A stretch of DNA of 64,000 bases, from contig NZ_AP018560.1 of the NCBI RefSeq assembly GCF_003967035.1, positions 2,069,001 to 2,133,000 of the forward strand. The letters are read 5' to 3'. A model generated the notes under the pieces. The model did no database searches, was not told where the DNA came from, and saw nothing but the letters and a program-made list of their open reading frames with translations. Positions 26,598-35,338 of this stretch are shown here, piece after piece. How positions within the stretch are numbered: the stretch's first letter is position 1; every line of letters begins with the position of its first letter. A program made the position numbers and the translations under genes. This DNA comes from Aerosticca soli. Its GTDB lineage: Bacteria > Pseudomonadota > Gammaproteobacteria > Xanthomonadales > Rhodanobacteraceae.

Positions 26598-27887
26598 TCA
26601 GCCTTCCATCCTGCGCTTGAGCCAATCGCGGCTTTCGGCGCGCCAGTAACTGGCTTGGGCGGCGAACAGGCCAAAGGGGCGCCAGGCGCGCTCGAGGCCG
26701 AAGGCTTCGAATTGTCGCCATGACAGGTCGCCTTCGGCGATCGCCGCGGCGAGCAGTTCGCCGGCGGCGCAGGTGGAACTCAGGCCATGGCCGCCGAAGG
26801 CCTGCGCCCACCACAGGCCGCGACCATCGCCGCCGAGCTGCGGCATCTGGTGGCGTGCGTAGCTCATCAGGCCGGACCAGGCGTATTCGACGCGTACGCC
26901 CTGCAATTGCGGAAAGACCTTGAGCAGATCGCGCAGCAGCAGGCGCTGCACCGCGCGTGGCGAGCGATCGCGCACGCTGATGCGCCCGCCCCAGAGCAGC
27001 CGCGTGTCGGGCAGCGACCGGTAATAGTCGAAGGCGAAACGGGTGTCGTAGATCGCCGCGCGCGTGGCCAGACATTCGTCCAGCCGGGCGCCCAGCGGCT
27101 CGGTGGCGATCACGTAGGTGGCGATCGGCAGCACTGCGCGATCGACGCGCTTCTCGAGTCCGGCGAGATAGCCACCGCAAGCCAGCACGACGTGCTCGGC
27201 ATGCACCTCGCCCGCATTGGTGCGCAATCGCCAGCCCGCGCCGTCGCGTTCGAGCCTGCGCACCGGACTTTCCTCGTAAATGCGCACGCCCTGCTCCGAC
27301 GCGGCGGCGGCGAGGCCGATCGCGTAATTGAGCGGGTGCAAATGCAGCGCGTCGCGCTCGTAGAGGGCGTCGTAGTAGCGATCGCTGCGTACCAGCGCGC
27401 GCAATTCGTTCGCGGGCAGCCATGCCCATTCGACACCGTAGTGTTCGGCGAGCAACCGCTGGCGTTCGCGCAGCACCTGCGGGTCGCGGAACCAGTTGGC
27501 CCAGATGACGCCCGCGTCCACCGCGTCGCAGGCGATGCGGTAATCCGCGATGCGGGCGCGGATGCGCGAGACGCCATCCAGCGTGAGCCGGAACAGCGCG
27601 CGGGCGCGTTCGTGGCCGAGGCGATCGAGCAGCGCCTGTTCGCCGAGTGCGTAGCCGGCGAAGACGAAGCCGCCATTGCGACCGGAGGCGCCGTGCCCGA
27701 TGCGCTCGCGCTCGAGCAGGACGACGTCGCGCACGCCGCGCTCGGCCAGCCCCAGTGCGGTGTTGAGGCCGGCATAACCGCCGCCGATGATGGCGACTTT
27801 CGTCTCGTGCCGGCCGGACAGCGGCGCATATGGCGCATACGGCGTCGCGGTGGCCTGGTAGTACGAAGGATTCGCGGGCATCGGCAT
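26598..27887 (-). CDS. FAD-dependent oxidoreductase, DAO/PuuB-like
   Basis: A 429-residue D-amino-acid-oxidase-family flavoprotein. It has the FAD dinucleotide motif AIIGGGYAGLNTALGL (about 32-47), GHGASGRNGGFVFAG after the first fold and the C-terminal FAD contact QAFGGHGLSSTCAAGELLA. The arrangement resembles gamma-glutamylputrescine oxidase (PuuB) and related amine oxidases. No other put or puu gene is adjacent, so the substrate is unassigned. No export signal. It is convergent with tRNA-Ser and about 150 bp downstream of galU in the same orientation. Confidence 0.8.
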   Translation of the reverse strand: MPMPANPSYYQATATPYAPYAPLSGRHETKVAIIGGGYAGLNTALGLAERGVRDVVLLERERIGHGASGRNGGFVFAGYALGEQALLDRLGHERARALFRLTLDGVSRIRARIADYRIACDAVDAGVIWANWFRDPQVLRERQRLLAEHYGVEWAWLPANELRALVRSDRYYDALYERDALHLHPLNYAIGLAAAASEQGVRIYEESPVRRLERDGAGWRLRTNAGEVHAEHVVLACGGYLAGLEKRVDRAVLPIATYVIATEPLGARLDECLATRAAIYDTRFAFDYYRSLPDTRLLWGGRISVRDRSPRAVQRLLLRDLLKVFPQLQGVRVEYAWSGLMSYARHQMPQLGGDGRGLWWAQAFGGHGLSSTCAAGELLAAAIAEGDLSWRQFEAFGLERAWRPFGLFAAQASYWRAESRDWLKRRMEG

Positions 27888-28034
27888 CCGCGCTCCGTGC
27901 CGTGGCTTGAAGTCGCGCGAGCATAGCGCAAGCCTCGCGCGGAGCCGACACGCCGCCGGTGCCTGCCGCGCGAGCGCTATTGAACCAATGTCACCGCCAG
28001 CGGGCGCTGGTCGCTGCGACCATTTCGCATTGCT

Positions 28035-28910
28035 CTACGGACGGGCGGCATATTCGCGCACGATCGGGGCGAGCTTGGGATCCTGCAACGCCATGTGCAT
28101 GGTGGCGCGCACGAGCCCGGCCTTGTTGCCGCAGTCGAAGCGGATGCCTTCGAAGCGGTAGGCCAGCACCTTGCCCTGCTCGCCGATCAGCGACTCGATG
28201 GCGTCGGTGAGCTGGATCTCGCCGCCGGCGCCCGGACGGGTTTCCTCCAGCAGCCTGAAGATGCGGCCAGGCAGCACATAGCGACCGACCACGGCGAGGT
28301 TGGATGGCGCCTCGGCCGGCTTGGGCTTCTCCACCATGTTGCGGATGCGCGCGCTGCGACCGCCCGTCGCCTCGGCATCGACGATGCCGTATTTGTCGGT
28401 GTCCTCGGGCGGCACTTCCTCCACCGCGATGACGCCCGCGTTCTCCGCCTCGGCCAGCTCGGCCATCTGGCGCAATGCGCCGCGGGCGGGGTTCCAGATG
28501 AGGTCGTCGGGAAGCACGATGCCGAAGGGTTCATCGTCGCCGATGACCGGCCGCGCGCACAACACGGCATGGCCAAGGCCGAGCGCCTCCGGCTGGGTGA
28601 CGAAGATCGCCCGCACGTGCTTGGGCAGCGTGCCCTGCACCTGGGCCAGCAGATCCTCCTTGCCCTTTTCCTCGAGCTTGGCTTCGAGTTCGTAGGCCTT
28701 GTCGAAATAGTCGGCGATGGCGTGCTTGTAGCGGTTGGTGACGAACACCAGGGTGTCTGCACCGGCGTCTACCGCCTCGTCCACCGCGTACTGGATCAAC
28801 GGCCGGTCCAGCACCGGAAGCATTTCCTTGGCGACCGCCTTGGTCGCCGGCAGGAAACGGGTGCCTAAGCCGGCGACCGGGAATACGACCTTGCGCAGGG
28901 GTTTGCTCAC
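28035..28910 (-). CDS. galU: UTP--glucose-1-phosphate uridylyltransferase
   Basis: Makes UDP-glucose, the donor for polysaccharide synthesis and the substrate of Ugd. The 291-residue protein has the nucleotidyltransferase signature VFPVAGLGTRFLPATKAVAKE (residues 10-30), KEMLPVLDRPLIQYAVDEA and the FGIVLPDDL and MVEKP motifs of bacterial GalU. Its ATG overlaps the stop of the preceding dehydratase gene by 4 bp; it is the last gene of the lapA-to-galU unit. Confidence 0.96.
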   Translation of the reverse strand: MSKPLRKVVFPVAGLGTRFLPATKAVAKEMLPVLDRPLIQYAVDEAVDAGADTLVFVTNRYKHAIADYFDKAYELEAKLEEKGKEDLLAQVQGTLPKHVRAIFVTQPEALGLGHAVLCARPVIGDDEPFGIVLPDDLIWNPARGALRQMAELAEAENAGVIAVEEVPPEDTDKYGIVDAEATGGRSARIRNMVEKPKPAEAPSNLAVVGRYVLPGRIFRLLEETRPGAGGEIQLTDAIESLIGEQGKVLAYRFEGIRFDCGNKAGLVRATMHMALQDPKLAPIVREYAARP

Positions 28911-30805
28911 TTGCTGTCTCCGGATTCGTTACGGCGGATGGATACGACATTGTCGGGCTGCGGACCGTCGCTCCAGCGGAACGACGGCAGCACGCTGGAG
29001 ATGCAGCGGCGCAGTTCGTCTTCGTCGTATTCGTCGACGGCCGCGGCGGCGCGGGTCAGCAGCGCCTGCAACAGCTCCCAGGCGACCTGGCGCGGCTGGG
29101 CCAGAAAAATCTTGGCATGGCGAGTGGCGCTGTAACTCTCCTGTGGATGGAACAGTTCCTCGAAGAGCTTCTCCCCCGGCCGCAGCCCGGTATACACGAT
29201 GGGAACCTCGGTGCCCGGCTTCTTGCCGGCCAGGCGGATCATCTGCTCGGCCAAGTCGCGGATCTTGACCGGCTCGCCCATGTCCAGCGCGAAGATCTCG
29301 CCGCCCCGACCCAGGCTAGCCGCCTGCAGGATCAACTGGCAGGCCTCCGGAATGGTCATGAAATAACGGGTGATCTCCGGATGGGTCACGGTCACCGGAC
29401 CGCCCTCGCGGATCTGCTGGCGGAACAGCGGCACCACCGAGCCGGCCGAGTCGAGCACGTTGCCGAAACGCACGGTGAGATAGCGCGTCGCCGAGCGCGC
29501 ATCGAGATTCTGGCAATAGATCTCGGCGATGCGCTTGCAGGCGCCCATCACATTGGTGGGATTGACCGCCTTGTCGGTGGAAATGAGCACGAAGCATTCG
29601 CAACCGGAAAGATCGGCCAGATCGGCCAAAGTACGGGTGACCAGGACGTTGTTGCGGAAGGCGCTGCGCAACTGGTGCTGCAGCAGCGGCACATGCTTGT
29701 ACGCGGCGGCGTGGAGCACTACCTGCGGCTGGTACTGGCCAAACAGCCGCCGCATCGCCACCGCATCGCCGGCATCGGCCAGCACCCCGTCGAAGACCAG
29801 CTCCGGATAGGCGCCGCGCAGTTCCTGGCTGATGCGGTAGAGGTTGTATTCGCACATCTCGACCACGGTCAGCGCCTGCGCGCCCAGCCGGCAGACCTGG
29901 CGGCACAGCTCCGAACCGATCGAGCCGCCGCCGCCGGTCACCAGCACGCGCCGACCGCTCAAGGTTTCGCGGATGGACGTCCAATCGAGTTCGATCGCAT
30001 CGCGGCCGAGCAGGTCCTCGATCGCGACCTCCTTGATTTCGTTGAATTGCGCGCGGCCGGCGACGACGTCCTCCAGCCGCGGCAGGGTGCGATAGGGCAG
30101 ACCAGTGGCATCGCAAAGCTCCACCACGCGACGCATTTCCGCCAACGACGCCGCCGGCAGCGCGATCAGCAGCATGTCGACCGCGGCCTCGGCGGCGATC
30201 TGTGGCAACTGCTCGATCCGCCCGAGCACCGGCCGCCCGTTGATGCTCGCACCGCGCAGACGCGGCTGGTCATCGACGAAGCCGACGACGTCGTAGCCGC
30301 CGTCACGGCGCAGGTCGCGCGACAGTGCCTCACCAGCGCGGTCGGCGCCGACGACCAGCACCCGTTTGCTGTGGCTGGTGCGGAACAGATCGAGCCGGCT
30401 GTCCTTCCAGAAGCGATACAGCAGGCGCGGTGCCCCTAGCAGGATCGCCAGCAGCACGGGATAGAGCAACAGCACCGAACGCGGCACGCCCTCGAGGCGC
30501 TCGTAAAGGAACAGCACCGGGCCGATCACCAGCACGCCGCCGACCGCCGCACGCAGGATGTTCCACAGGTCCGGCAGGCTGGCAAAACGCCAGACACCGC
30601 GGTAAAGCCCGGTCCAGGCAAAGATCAAACCCTGGATCAGCAGCACGATGGGAAATTCCAGCCGACCGAATTGCTGGACCTCCTCCGGTCGCACCATGTA
30701 GCGCAACGCCTTGGCCAGCCACCAGGCCAAGGCGGTCATCAGCAGGTCGTGGATCACCACCGCTGCACGCGGCGGGATGGCACCGATTACCTTACGCAGG
30801 GACAT
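28907..30805 (-). CDS. Membrane-bound UDP-sugar 4,6-dehydratase (WbpM/CapD family)
   Basis: A 632-residue polysaccharide-biosynthesis protein. About four N-terminal helices (residues 14-115), a CoA-binding-like Rossmann domain (near 145-265) and a C-terminal SDR domain starting VLVTGGGGSIGSELC (about 290-304). Its active-site segment STDKAVNPTNVMGACK has Met in place of the usual Tyr of YxxxK, as is characteristic of WbpM/FlaA1-type dehydratases. These convert UDP-GlcNAc to a 4-keto-6-deoxy sugar for O-antigen or exopolysaccharide. It overlaps galU by 4 bp and the preceding glycosyltransferase gene by 14 bp. Confidence 0.9.
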   Translation of the reverse strand: MSLRKVIGAIPPRAAVVIHDLLMTALAWWLAKALRYMVRPEEVQQFGRLEFPIVLLIQGLIFAWTGLYRGVWRFASLPDLWNILRAAVGGVLVIGPVLFLYERLEGVPRSVLLLYPVLLAILLGAPRLLYRFWKDSRLDLFRTSHSKRVLVVGADRAGEALSRDLRRDGGYDVVGFVDDQPRLRGASINGRPVLGRIEQLPQIAAEAAVDMLLIALPAASLAEMRRVVELCDATGLPYRTLPRLEDVVAGRAQFNEIKEVAIEDLLGRDAIELDWTSIRETLSGRRVLVTGGGGSIGSELCRQVCRLGAQALTVVEMCEYNLYRISQELRGAYPELVFDGVLADAGDAVAMRRLFGQYQPQVVLHAAAYKHVPLLQHQLRSAFRNNVLVTRTLADLADLSGCECFVLISTDKAVNPTNVMGACKRIAEIYCQNLDARSATRYLTVRFGNVLDSAGSVVPLFRQQIREGGPVTVTHPEITRYFMTIPEACQLILQAASLGRGGEIFALDMGEPVKIRDLAEQMIRLAGKKPGTEVPIVYTGLRPGEKLFEELFHPQESYSATRHAKIFLAQPRQVAWELLQALLTRAAAAVDEYDEDELRRCISSVLPSFRWSDGPQPDNVVSIRRNESGDSK

Positions 30806-31796
30806 GGGATTTGCGCCGATACAGCATGCGACGGGCTTGCCACCATCCCAGCGCGGCCAGTAGATAGGTCAACAGGCACACTGCCCAAGCTACCGGCGGA
30901 TGCAGCGCGGCGATGATCGCCAGCGGCAGTGCCACGCACAGATTCCATGTCAGATACAAACCCGAACTCCCTGCATGCGTGAATCCACGCCGCACCAGCC
31001 ATTGGTACAAATGCTCACGATGGGCAGCATACCAGCGCCTTCCGCGCAGCATGCGTAAAGCCAGCGTGAGGCCGGCATCCATCGCAAAAGCTGAACTCAG
31101 GACGAGCGCGGGCCACAGCAACTCGTGCCTGACACGCCAGAGCATGGCGGTAAGGGCGAAAACCATGAAACCGATGCTGCCGCTGCCCACGTCGCCCATG
31201 AAAATGCGGGCCGGTGCACGGTTGTAGTACCAGAAGCCCAGGCACGCCGCGGCCAGACAGGCAGCCATGCCGGCAAGCGTGGGACTGCCCGCTCCCCAGG
31301 CCAGCCAGGCGATGCCCGCACCGACGAAGACGCCCTGCTGCGCCAGCAGGCCGTCGATGCCATCCATGAAATTGTGCAGGTTGATGCTCCAGACCCCGAG
31401 CAGCATCCACACCGGCAACCACCCCCAGGCCGCATGGTCGAGCCAGGCCAGCACGAAGAGGCCGGCTGCCGCCCACTGCACGATGAGGCGCGGCACGATG
31501 CCGAGGGGGCGGTGATCATCCCACCAGCCGATCAGGGCCACCGCGAGCAAGGCGACCAGCAACGCCGCCATCGAGACACCGGCGACATCCGTCGGATTGG
31601 CCAACCACAGACCCGCAAGCCCGACGGCCAAGGCCGCCACCACGCCGATACCGCCGCCGCGTGGCGTAGGCACCTGGTGCGAGCGTCGTTGTCCGGGCTG
31701 ATCGAAGAGCCCGCGCCGGCGCGCATAGGCGATTGCCAGGCGCACGCCGAACCACGCGAGCAGACAGGTCAAGAGCGGCCAGAGCCCGATCTTCAT
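30792..31796 (-). CDS. Polyprenyl-phosphate sugar-1-phosphate transferase (WecA/WbpL/MraY-family)
   Basis: Glycosyltransferase family 4 enzyme that starts lipid-linked glycan synthesis by moving a HexNAc-1-phosphate onto undecaprenyl phosphate in the inner membrane. The 334-residue protein has about ten helices. The cytosolic signatures IGWWDDHR (double Asp), HNFMDGIDGLL and IFMGDVGSGSIGF are all present, followed by the basic HREHLYQ motif. Start ATG 31796; the frame upstream lies within lapB and is spurious. Paired with a WbpM-type dehydratase it resembles wbpL-wbpM of Pseudomonas O-antigen loci. Confidence 0.9.
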   Translation of the reverse strand: MKIGLWPLLTCLLAWFGVRLAIAYARRRGLFDQPGQRRSHQVPTPRGGGIGVVAALAVGLAGLWLANPTDVAGVSMAALLVALLAVALIGWWDDHRPLGIVPRLIVQWAAAGLFVLAWLDHAAWGWLPVWMLLGVWSINLHNFMDGIDGLLAQQGVFVGAGIAWLAWGAGSPTLAGMAACLAAACLGFWYYNRAPARIFMGDVGSGSIGFMVFALTAMLWRVRHELLWPALVLSSAFAMDAGLTLALRMLRGRRWYAAHREHLYQWLVRRGFTHAGSSGLYLTWNLCVALPLAIIAALHPPVAWAVCLLTYLLAALGWWQARRMLYRRKSHVPA

Positions 31797-31809
31797 GCCT
31801 TGGAATGGC

Positions 31810-32982
31810 TCACTCGTTGGCCACGCCATGAATCGGCCGGATGGTGCCCCAGCTCTTGCAGCTCGGGCATTGCCAGTGATGCGCCTTGGCGCCGAAGCCG
31901 CAACGGCTGCAGCGATACATGGCCTGCCCTTCGAGCAATTTGCGGGTGAGATCACGCAGGATGAGGAAATTCTCCCGCGCCTCGCCATCGACCTTGTCGA
32001 GCGTGGCGTCGATCAAAGCCATCAGGCCGCGTACCGAAGGCCGCTGGCGCAGCTGCGAGGTCAGGAAATCGATCGCCGCCCGCTCGCCGTCGCGCCGTTC
32101 GTAGAGCCGTACCAGCGCCAGCACCGGCGAAATGCCGTGGTAGCGGGTCAGCAGCTCGCGCAGAAAACGCTCGGCCCGTTCCATCTGCTGCGAGCGCGCA
32201 TAGCTGTGCAGCAGCGGCGGCAGGATATCGGGCACGAAGGCAACATCAGCCGCCACCGCCTTTTCATAGGCTTCCACGGCCTCGGCGTGCTCGCCGTTCT
32301 CGGCATGCAGGCGCCCGGTGAGCATGTAGGCCCGCACGCAATCGACCTGACAGGCAAACGCCTGGCGCAGATAGTCACGCGCTTCCGCATAGGCGCCATG
32401 CTGGCGGGCGCGTTCGGCCAGTTCGCAATAGAACTGGGCGATGGTCTGCGCCTCCGACTCGCCGGTCATCGCCTCGAGACGCCGCGCGTGTTCGATCGCC
32501 TTGTGCCAGTCGCGCTCGTGCTGGTAGATCGCGACCAGATGGCGCAACGCCGAGGGCGCATGCGCGTTCATGGCGACGAGATCGGAGAACAGTGTCTCCG
32601 CGCGATCGAGCAGCCCGGCACGCATGTAGTCCTCACCGAGCTCGAGCAAGGCCACCGTCTTCATTTCCTCGGTGAGGCCCGGCCGCGATACCAGATGCTG
32701 GTGCACGCGGATGGCGCGATCGACCTCGCCACGGCGGCGGAACAGATTGCCGAGGGCGAGATGGGTCTCCACCGTGTCACGGTTGTATTCGGCGAGCTTC
32801 AGGAAGACCTCGATCGCCTTGTCCTGCTCCTCGTTGAGCAGGTAGTTGAGTCCACGAAAATAATCAGAGGACAGCGCACTGACCTGCACGTCCGAGCGGT
32901 AGGCCGCAGCACGCCTGGCGGCCAGCCAGCCGGCCAGGAACGCCACCGGGATCAGCAAGGCAAGCAGGTATGGAAGGTTCAT
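31810..32982 (-). CDS. lapB: Lipopolysaccharide assembly protein LapB
   Basis: Inner-membrane-anchored TPR protein that controls LpxC turnover by FtsH and couples LPS synthesis to export. The 390-residue protein has one N-terminal helix (about 3-22), a cytoplasmic series of TPR repeats (about 35-345) and a C-terminal rubredoxin-like knuckle CSRCGFG...CPSCKSWG (four Cys) required in the family. It overlaps lapA by 4 bp; the next gene starts 13 bp after its stop. FtsH, its partner protease, is encoded 2.4 kb away on the same strand. Confidence 0.94.
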   Translation of the reverse strand: MNLPYLLALLIPVAFLAGWLAARRAAAYRSDVQVSALSSDYFRGLNYLLNEEQDKAIEVFLKLAEYNRDTVETHLALGNLFRRRGEVDRAIRVHQHLVSRPGLTEEMKTVALLELGEDYMRAGLLDRAETLFSDLVAMNAHAPSALRHLVAIYQHERDWHKAIEHARRLEAMTGESEAQTIAQFYCELAERARQHGAYAEARDYLRQAFACQVDCVRAYMLTGRLHAENGEHAEAVEAYEKAVAADVAFVPDILPPLLHSYARSQQMERAERFLRELLTRYHGISPVLALVRLYERRDGERAAIDFLTSQLRQRPSVRGLMALIDATLDKVDGEARENFLILRDLTRKLLEGQAMYRCSRCGFGAKAHHWQCPSCKSWGTIRPIHGVANE

Positions 32983-33233
32983 GCCGAGGTCGCGGCGCGG
33001 CGGCGACGCCCATCCTTGGGCGTGCGGTTACGACGCTGCAGCCGCATGCCGAGCCAGGCGGTCAGCCCGCCCAGCAACCAGCCGATCACCAGCGCGACGA
33101 GCAGGACGGCCCCCTTGGGCCAACGGACGACCGCGAAACCGAGGTCGTAGTCGACCAGCGTGGCATTGAGGGCACCCACCGCTACGCCCGCGGCCGCCGC
33201 CAGTATCAAGATCAAGAGAACGAGCCATCGCAT
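32979..33233 (-). CDS. lapA: Lipopolysaccharide assembly protein LapA (DUF1049)
   Basis: An 84-residue inner-membrane protein with two helices (about 3-22 and 42-62) and a strongly basic C-terminus (RLQRRNRTPKDGRRRRAA). VDYDLGFAVVRWPKGAVLLVALVIGWLLGG (residues 28-57) is typical of LapA, the companion of LapB. ATG 33233 fits; a longer frame to 33296 runs into the tRNA terminator. No clear ribosome site. First gene of the envelope operon. Confidence 0.87.
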   Translation of the reverse strand: MRWLVLLILILAAAAGVAVGALNATLVDYDLGFAVVRWPKGAVLLVALVIGWLLGGLTAWLGMRLQRRNRTPKDGRRRRAATSA

Positions 33234-33294
33234 GACATGGACTTTACCGAAAAGCCGGTTATCCGGCACGGGCCGGGAGCGGCGCGCTGAAAGC

Positions 33295-33322
33295 AAAAGA
33301 CCCGCGCAAGCGCGGGTCTTTT
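33295..33322 (-). terminator. Intrinsic terminator of the five-tRNA cluster
   Basis: A perfect 12-bp stem AAAAGACCCGCG/CGCGGGTCTTTT (33295-33306 with 33311-33322, loop of 4) just downstream of tRNA-Lys on the minus strand. It separates the tRNAs from lapA and, being symmetrical with T on both sides, could work on either strand. Confidence 0.9.
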
Positions 33323-33327
33323 GGATG

Positions 33328-33403
<76 letters not shown>

Positions 33404-33419
33404 TAGTGCGTTTTTGAAT

Positions 33420-33497
33420 TGGGGTGGACGATGGGACTCGAACCCACGACAACCGGAATCACAATCCGGTACTCTAACCAACTGAGCTACGCCCACC
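33420..33497 (-). tRNA. tRNA-His(GTG)
   Basis: 78 nt counting the extra 5' G(-1) that pairs with C73, the hallmark of tRNA-His. Acceptor GTGGGCG/CGTCCAC, anticodon loop TTGTGAT (GTG), CCA encoded. Confidence 0.96.
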
Positions 33498-33506
33498 ATA
33501 ACCATC

Positions 33507-33583
33507 TGGCGCGCCCGACAGGAATCGAACCTGCAACCGTCGGCTTAGAAGGCCGATGCTCTATCCGGTTGAGCTACAGGCGC
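33507..33583 (-). tRNA. tRNA-Arg(TCT)
   Basis: 77 nt including CCA. Acceptor GCGCCTG/CGGGCGC (one T-G pair), anticodon stem TCGGC/GCCGA with loop CTTCTAA (TCT). It decodes rare AGA/AGG codons. Confidence 0.96.
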
Positions 33584-33604
33584 TTGAAACCGCATGTCGC
33601 CTGA

Positions 33605-33681
33605 TGGTCGGGGCAGAGGGATTCGAACCCCCGACATCCAGCTCCCAAAGCTGGCGCTCTACCAGACTGAGCTATACCCCG
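33605..33681 (-). tRNA. tRNA-Pro(TGG)
   Basis: 77 nt including CCA. Acceptor CGGGGTA/TGCCCCG, anticodon stem CCAGC/GCTGG with loop TTTGGGA (TGG). Begins 47 bp after an internal promoter. Confidence 0.96.
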
Positions 33682-33727
33682 CAGCTTGCCAACCTTCGGC
33701 GCTGATCCTGCGACGCGAAGCTCGCCG

Positions 33728-33756
33728 ATGCTACGGTAGGCACACCGTCCAGTCAA
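33728..33756 (-). promoter_or_regulatory. Internal promoter for tRNA-Pro/Arg/His/Lys
   Basis: On the minus strand TTGACT (33751-33756), 17 bp, TAGCAT (33728-33733), in the 161-bp gap between tRNA-Arg(ACG) and tRNA-Pro. The gap length and promoter suggest that the last four tRNAs form their own unit. Confidence 0.65.
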
Positions 33757-33842
33757 TCCGTGTCGTGCTCGCCGGGACATTCCATCCGCCCCGCTTCGAC
33801 GCCGACCAGCACAGGACTGGCACGGCATCGCTTCTTGAAAAA

Positions 33843-33919
33843 TGGCGCGCCCGGAGAGATTCGAACTCCCGACCACCAAGTTCGTAGCCTGGTACTCTAT
33901 CCAACTGAGCTACGGGCGC
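33843..33919 (-). tRNA. tRNA-Arg(ACG)
   Basis: 77 nt including CCA. Acceptor GCGCCCG/CGGGCGC, anticodon stem CCAGG/CTTGG with loop CTACGAA (ACG, normally edited to ICG). Closest of the cluster to the insertion sequence. Confidence 0.96.
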
Positions 33920-33968
33920 GCAGATCAAAACACTGGCTCGCCGTCATTGCACCGCGGCGAGACGCGGA

Positions 33969-33997
33969 ATTATTCCGGCTCGTGCCGCGAACGTCAA
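33969..33997 (-). promoter_or_regulatory. Promoter of tRNA-Arg(ACG)
   Basis: On the minus strand TTGACG (33992-33997), exactly 17 bp, AATAAT (33969-33974), followed by a GC-rich discriminator. Near-consensus. The left end of the ISL3 element lies 31 bp upstream of the -35 box. Confidence 0.75.
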
Positions 33998-34019
33998 TAG
34001 TTGCGGCAGTCCTCGAGGC

Positions 34020-34027
34020 AAGAAAAA
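34020..34027. repeat. Left target-site duplication of the ISL3 element
   Basis: AAGAAAAA, repeated at 35339-35346 on the other side of the element. An 8-bp duplication is the usual product of ISL3-family transposition. Confidence 0.93.
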
Positions 34028-35338
34028 GGTTCTTCTCCCAACTGAGTGGAGAGAGGCGCACGGCCGACGGGTCAGACTTGCTGTTCTCTAGGCAACAAAC
34101 TGGGGCCGGCCGTGGCCGAGCAGGCTTGTATGGCCCGTCTGGGCGGCTGGACGGGATACCGAGTTGGCAAGTGGCGTCATGAGCTGCGCAGGCAGCAGCG
34201 CTGGCTGGTGATCGAGTTGGAGCCGACGCCGGGGGCGCAGCGGCAATGCACGGGCTGTGGGCAGGCGGTCGTGGCCATCCATGACTGGACGATGCGGCGC
34301 ATTCGCGAGTTGCCCGTGTTCGGTGCGCCGGTGGAGCTGCACGTGCCGCGTCTTCGGCTGGCTTGCCAGGGCTGCGGGCCGCGGCTGGAACAGTTGGACT
34401 GGCTGGATCCGCATGCGCGGGTAACGCGGCGTCTGGCCGACAGCGTGGCCCGGCTGTGCGCGGTGACGTCGGTGCTGCACGCGGCGCGTTGGCATGGCAT
34501 CGACTGGAAGACGGCCAAGGCCATCGACTGGCGGGCACTGGAGCGCGATCTGGGGCCGGTGGATCTGGAGGGCGTGCGCCGGATCGCCATGGACGAGTTC
34601 GCGATCCAGAAGGGCCATCGCTACGCCACCGTGGTGGTCGATGTGGAGCGCAAGCGGGTGCTGTGGGTGGGGCGCGGCCGTTCGCGAGTCGAGATCAGGC
34701 CGTTCTTCGAACGGCTCGGACCGGCGCGTTGCGCACGCATCGAGGCCGTGGCCATGGACATGAACACGGCGTTCGACCTGGAAGTGCGCCAGCACTGCCC
34801 GAATGCCCGCGTGGTGTACGACCTGTTCCACGTGGTCGCCAAGTACGGACGCGAGGTGATTGGCCGGGTGCGGGTGGACGCGGCCAATCAGCTGCGTCAC
34901 GACAAGCCGGCGCGCCGAGTGGTCAAGCGCGCCCACTGGCTGCTGCTGCGCAATCCTCGGCGCCTGAAGGAAGCCGAACACATCCGGCTGGACGAGGTGC
35001 TGGCGGCCAACCGGCCGCTGATGACGGCCTACGTGATGAAAGAACAGCTCAAGGCGCTGTGGAACGCACCGACAGCCTGGGCGTGGCGGGCAGCCTGGAA
35101 ACAGTGGCTACGCCATGCCCAGGAAAGCGGTATCCCCGCCCTGACCCACTTCGCTCAATGCCTCAAACCTTACTGGCGCGGCATCCTCAGCCGGGTGCGC
35201 TGGCCCCTGCATACCGGCCTGCTCGAAGGCATCAACAACAAGATCAAGGTCATCAAGCGCATCGCCTACGGCTACCGCGATGACGCCTACTTCTTCCTCA
35301 AGATCCGGGCGGCCTTCCCCGGAGTTGGGTGAAGAACC
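34028..35338 (+). mobile_element. Intact ISL3-family insertion sequence (1311 bp)
   Basis: Bounded by terminal inverted repeats GGTTCTTCTCCCAACT (34028-34043) and AGTTGGGTGAAGAACC (35323-35338), which match at 15 of 16 positions, and flanked by 8-bp direct repeats. It carries a single full-length transposase gene. It lies between the 3' end of ftsH and the promoter of a tRNA cluster, with no conserved gene disrupted. Confidence 0.93.
34130..35332 (+). CDS. ISL3-family transposase
   Basis: DDE transposase of about 400 aa. The N-terminal zinc-binding segment has CTGCGQ and CQGCGP (CxxC pairs). The catalytic core contains the Asp of AMDEFAIQKGHRYATVV, the Asp of VAMDMNTAF and the Glu of GLLEGINNKIKVIKR, spaced as in ISL3. 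I prefer ATG 34130 (MARLGGWTGY); the frame is open from GTG 34046, right after the inverted repeat. The stop is 6 bp inside the right end. No frameshift or internal stop, so the element may be active. Confidence 0.93.
   Translation: MARLGGWTGYRVGKWRHELRRQQRWLVIELEPTPGAQRQCTGCGQAVVAIHDWTMRRIRELPVFGAPVELHVPRLRLACQGCGPRLEQLDWLDPHARVTRRLADSVARLCAVTSVLHAARWHGIDWKTAKAIDWRALERDLGPVDLEGVRRIAMDEFAIQKGHRYATVVVDVERKRVLWVGRGRSRVEIRPFFERLGPARCARIEAVAMDMNTAFDLEVRQHCPNARVVYDLFHVVAKYGREVIGRVRVDAANQLRHDKPARRVVKRAHWLLLRNPRRLKEAEHIRLDEVLAANRPLMTAYVMKEQLKALWNAPTAWAWRAAWKQWLRHAQESGIPALTHFAQCLKPYWRGILSRVRWPLHTGLLEGINNKIKVIKRIAYGYRDDAYFFLKIRAAFPGVG

Noticed and set aside
34028-35338. Part of a composite transposon or genomic island
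   Set aside because: Only one IS copy is present and the flanks are housekeeping genes; no second copy or cargo in the window.
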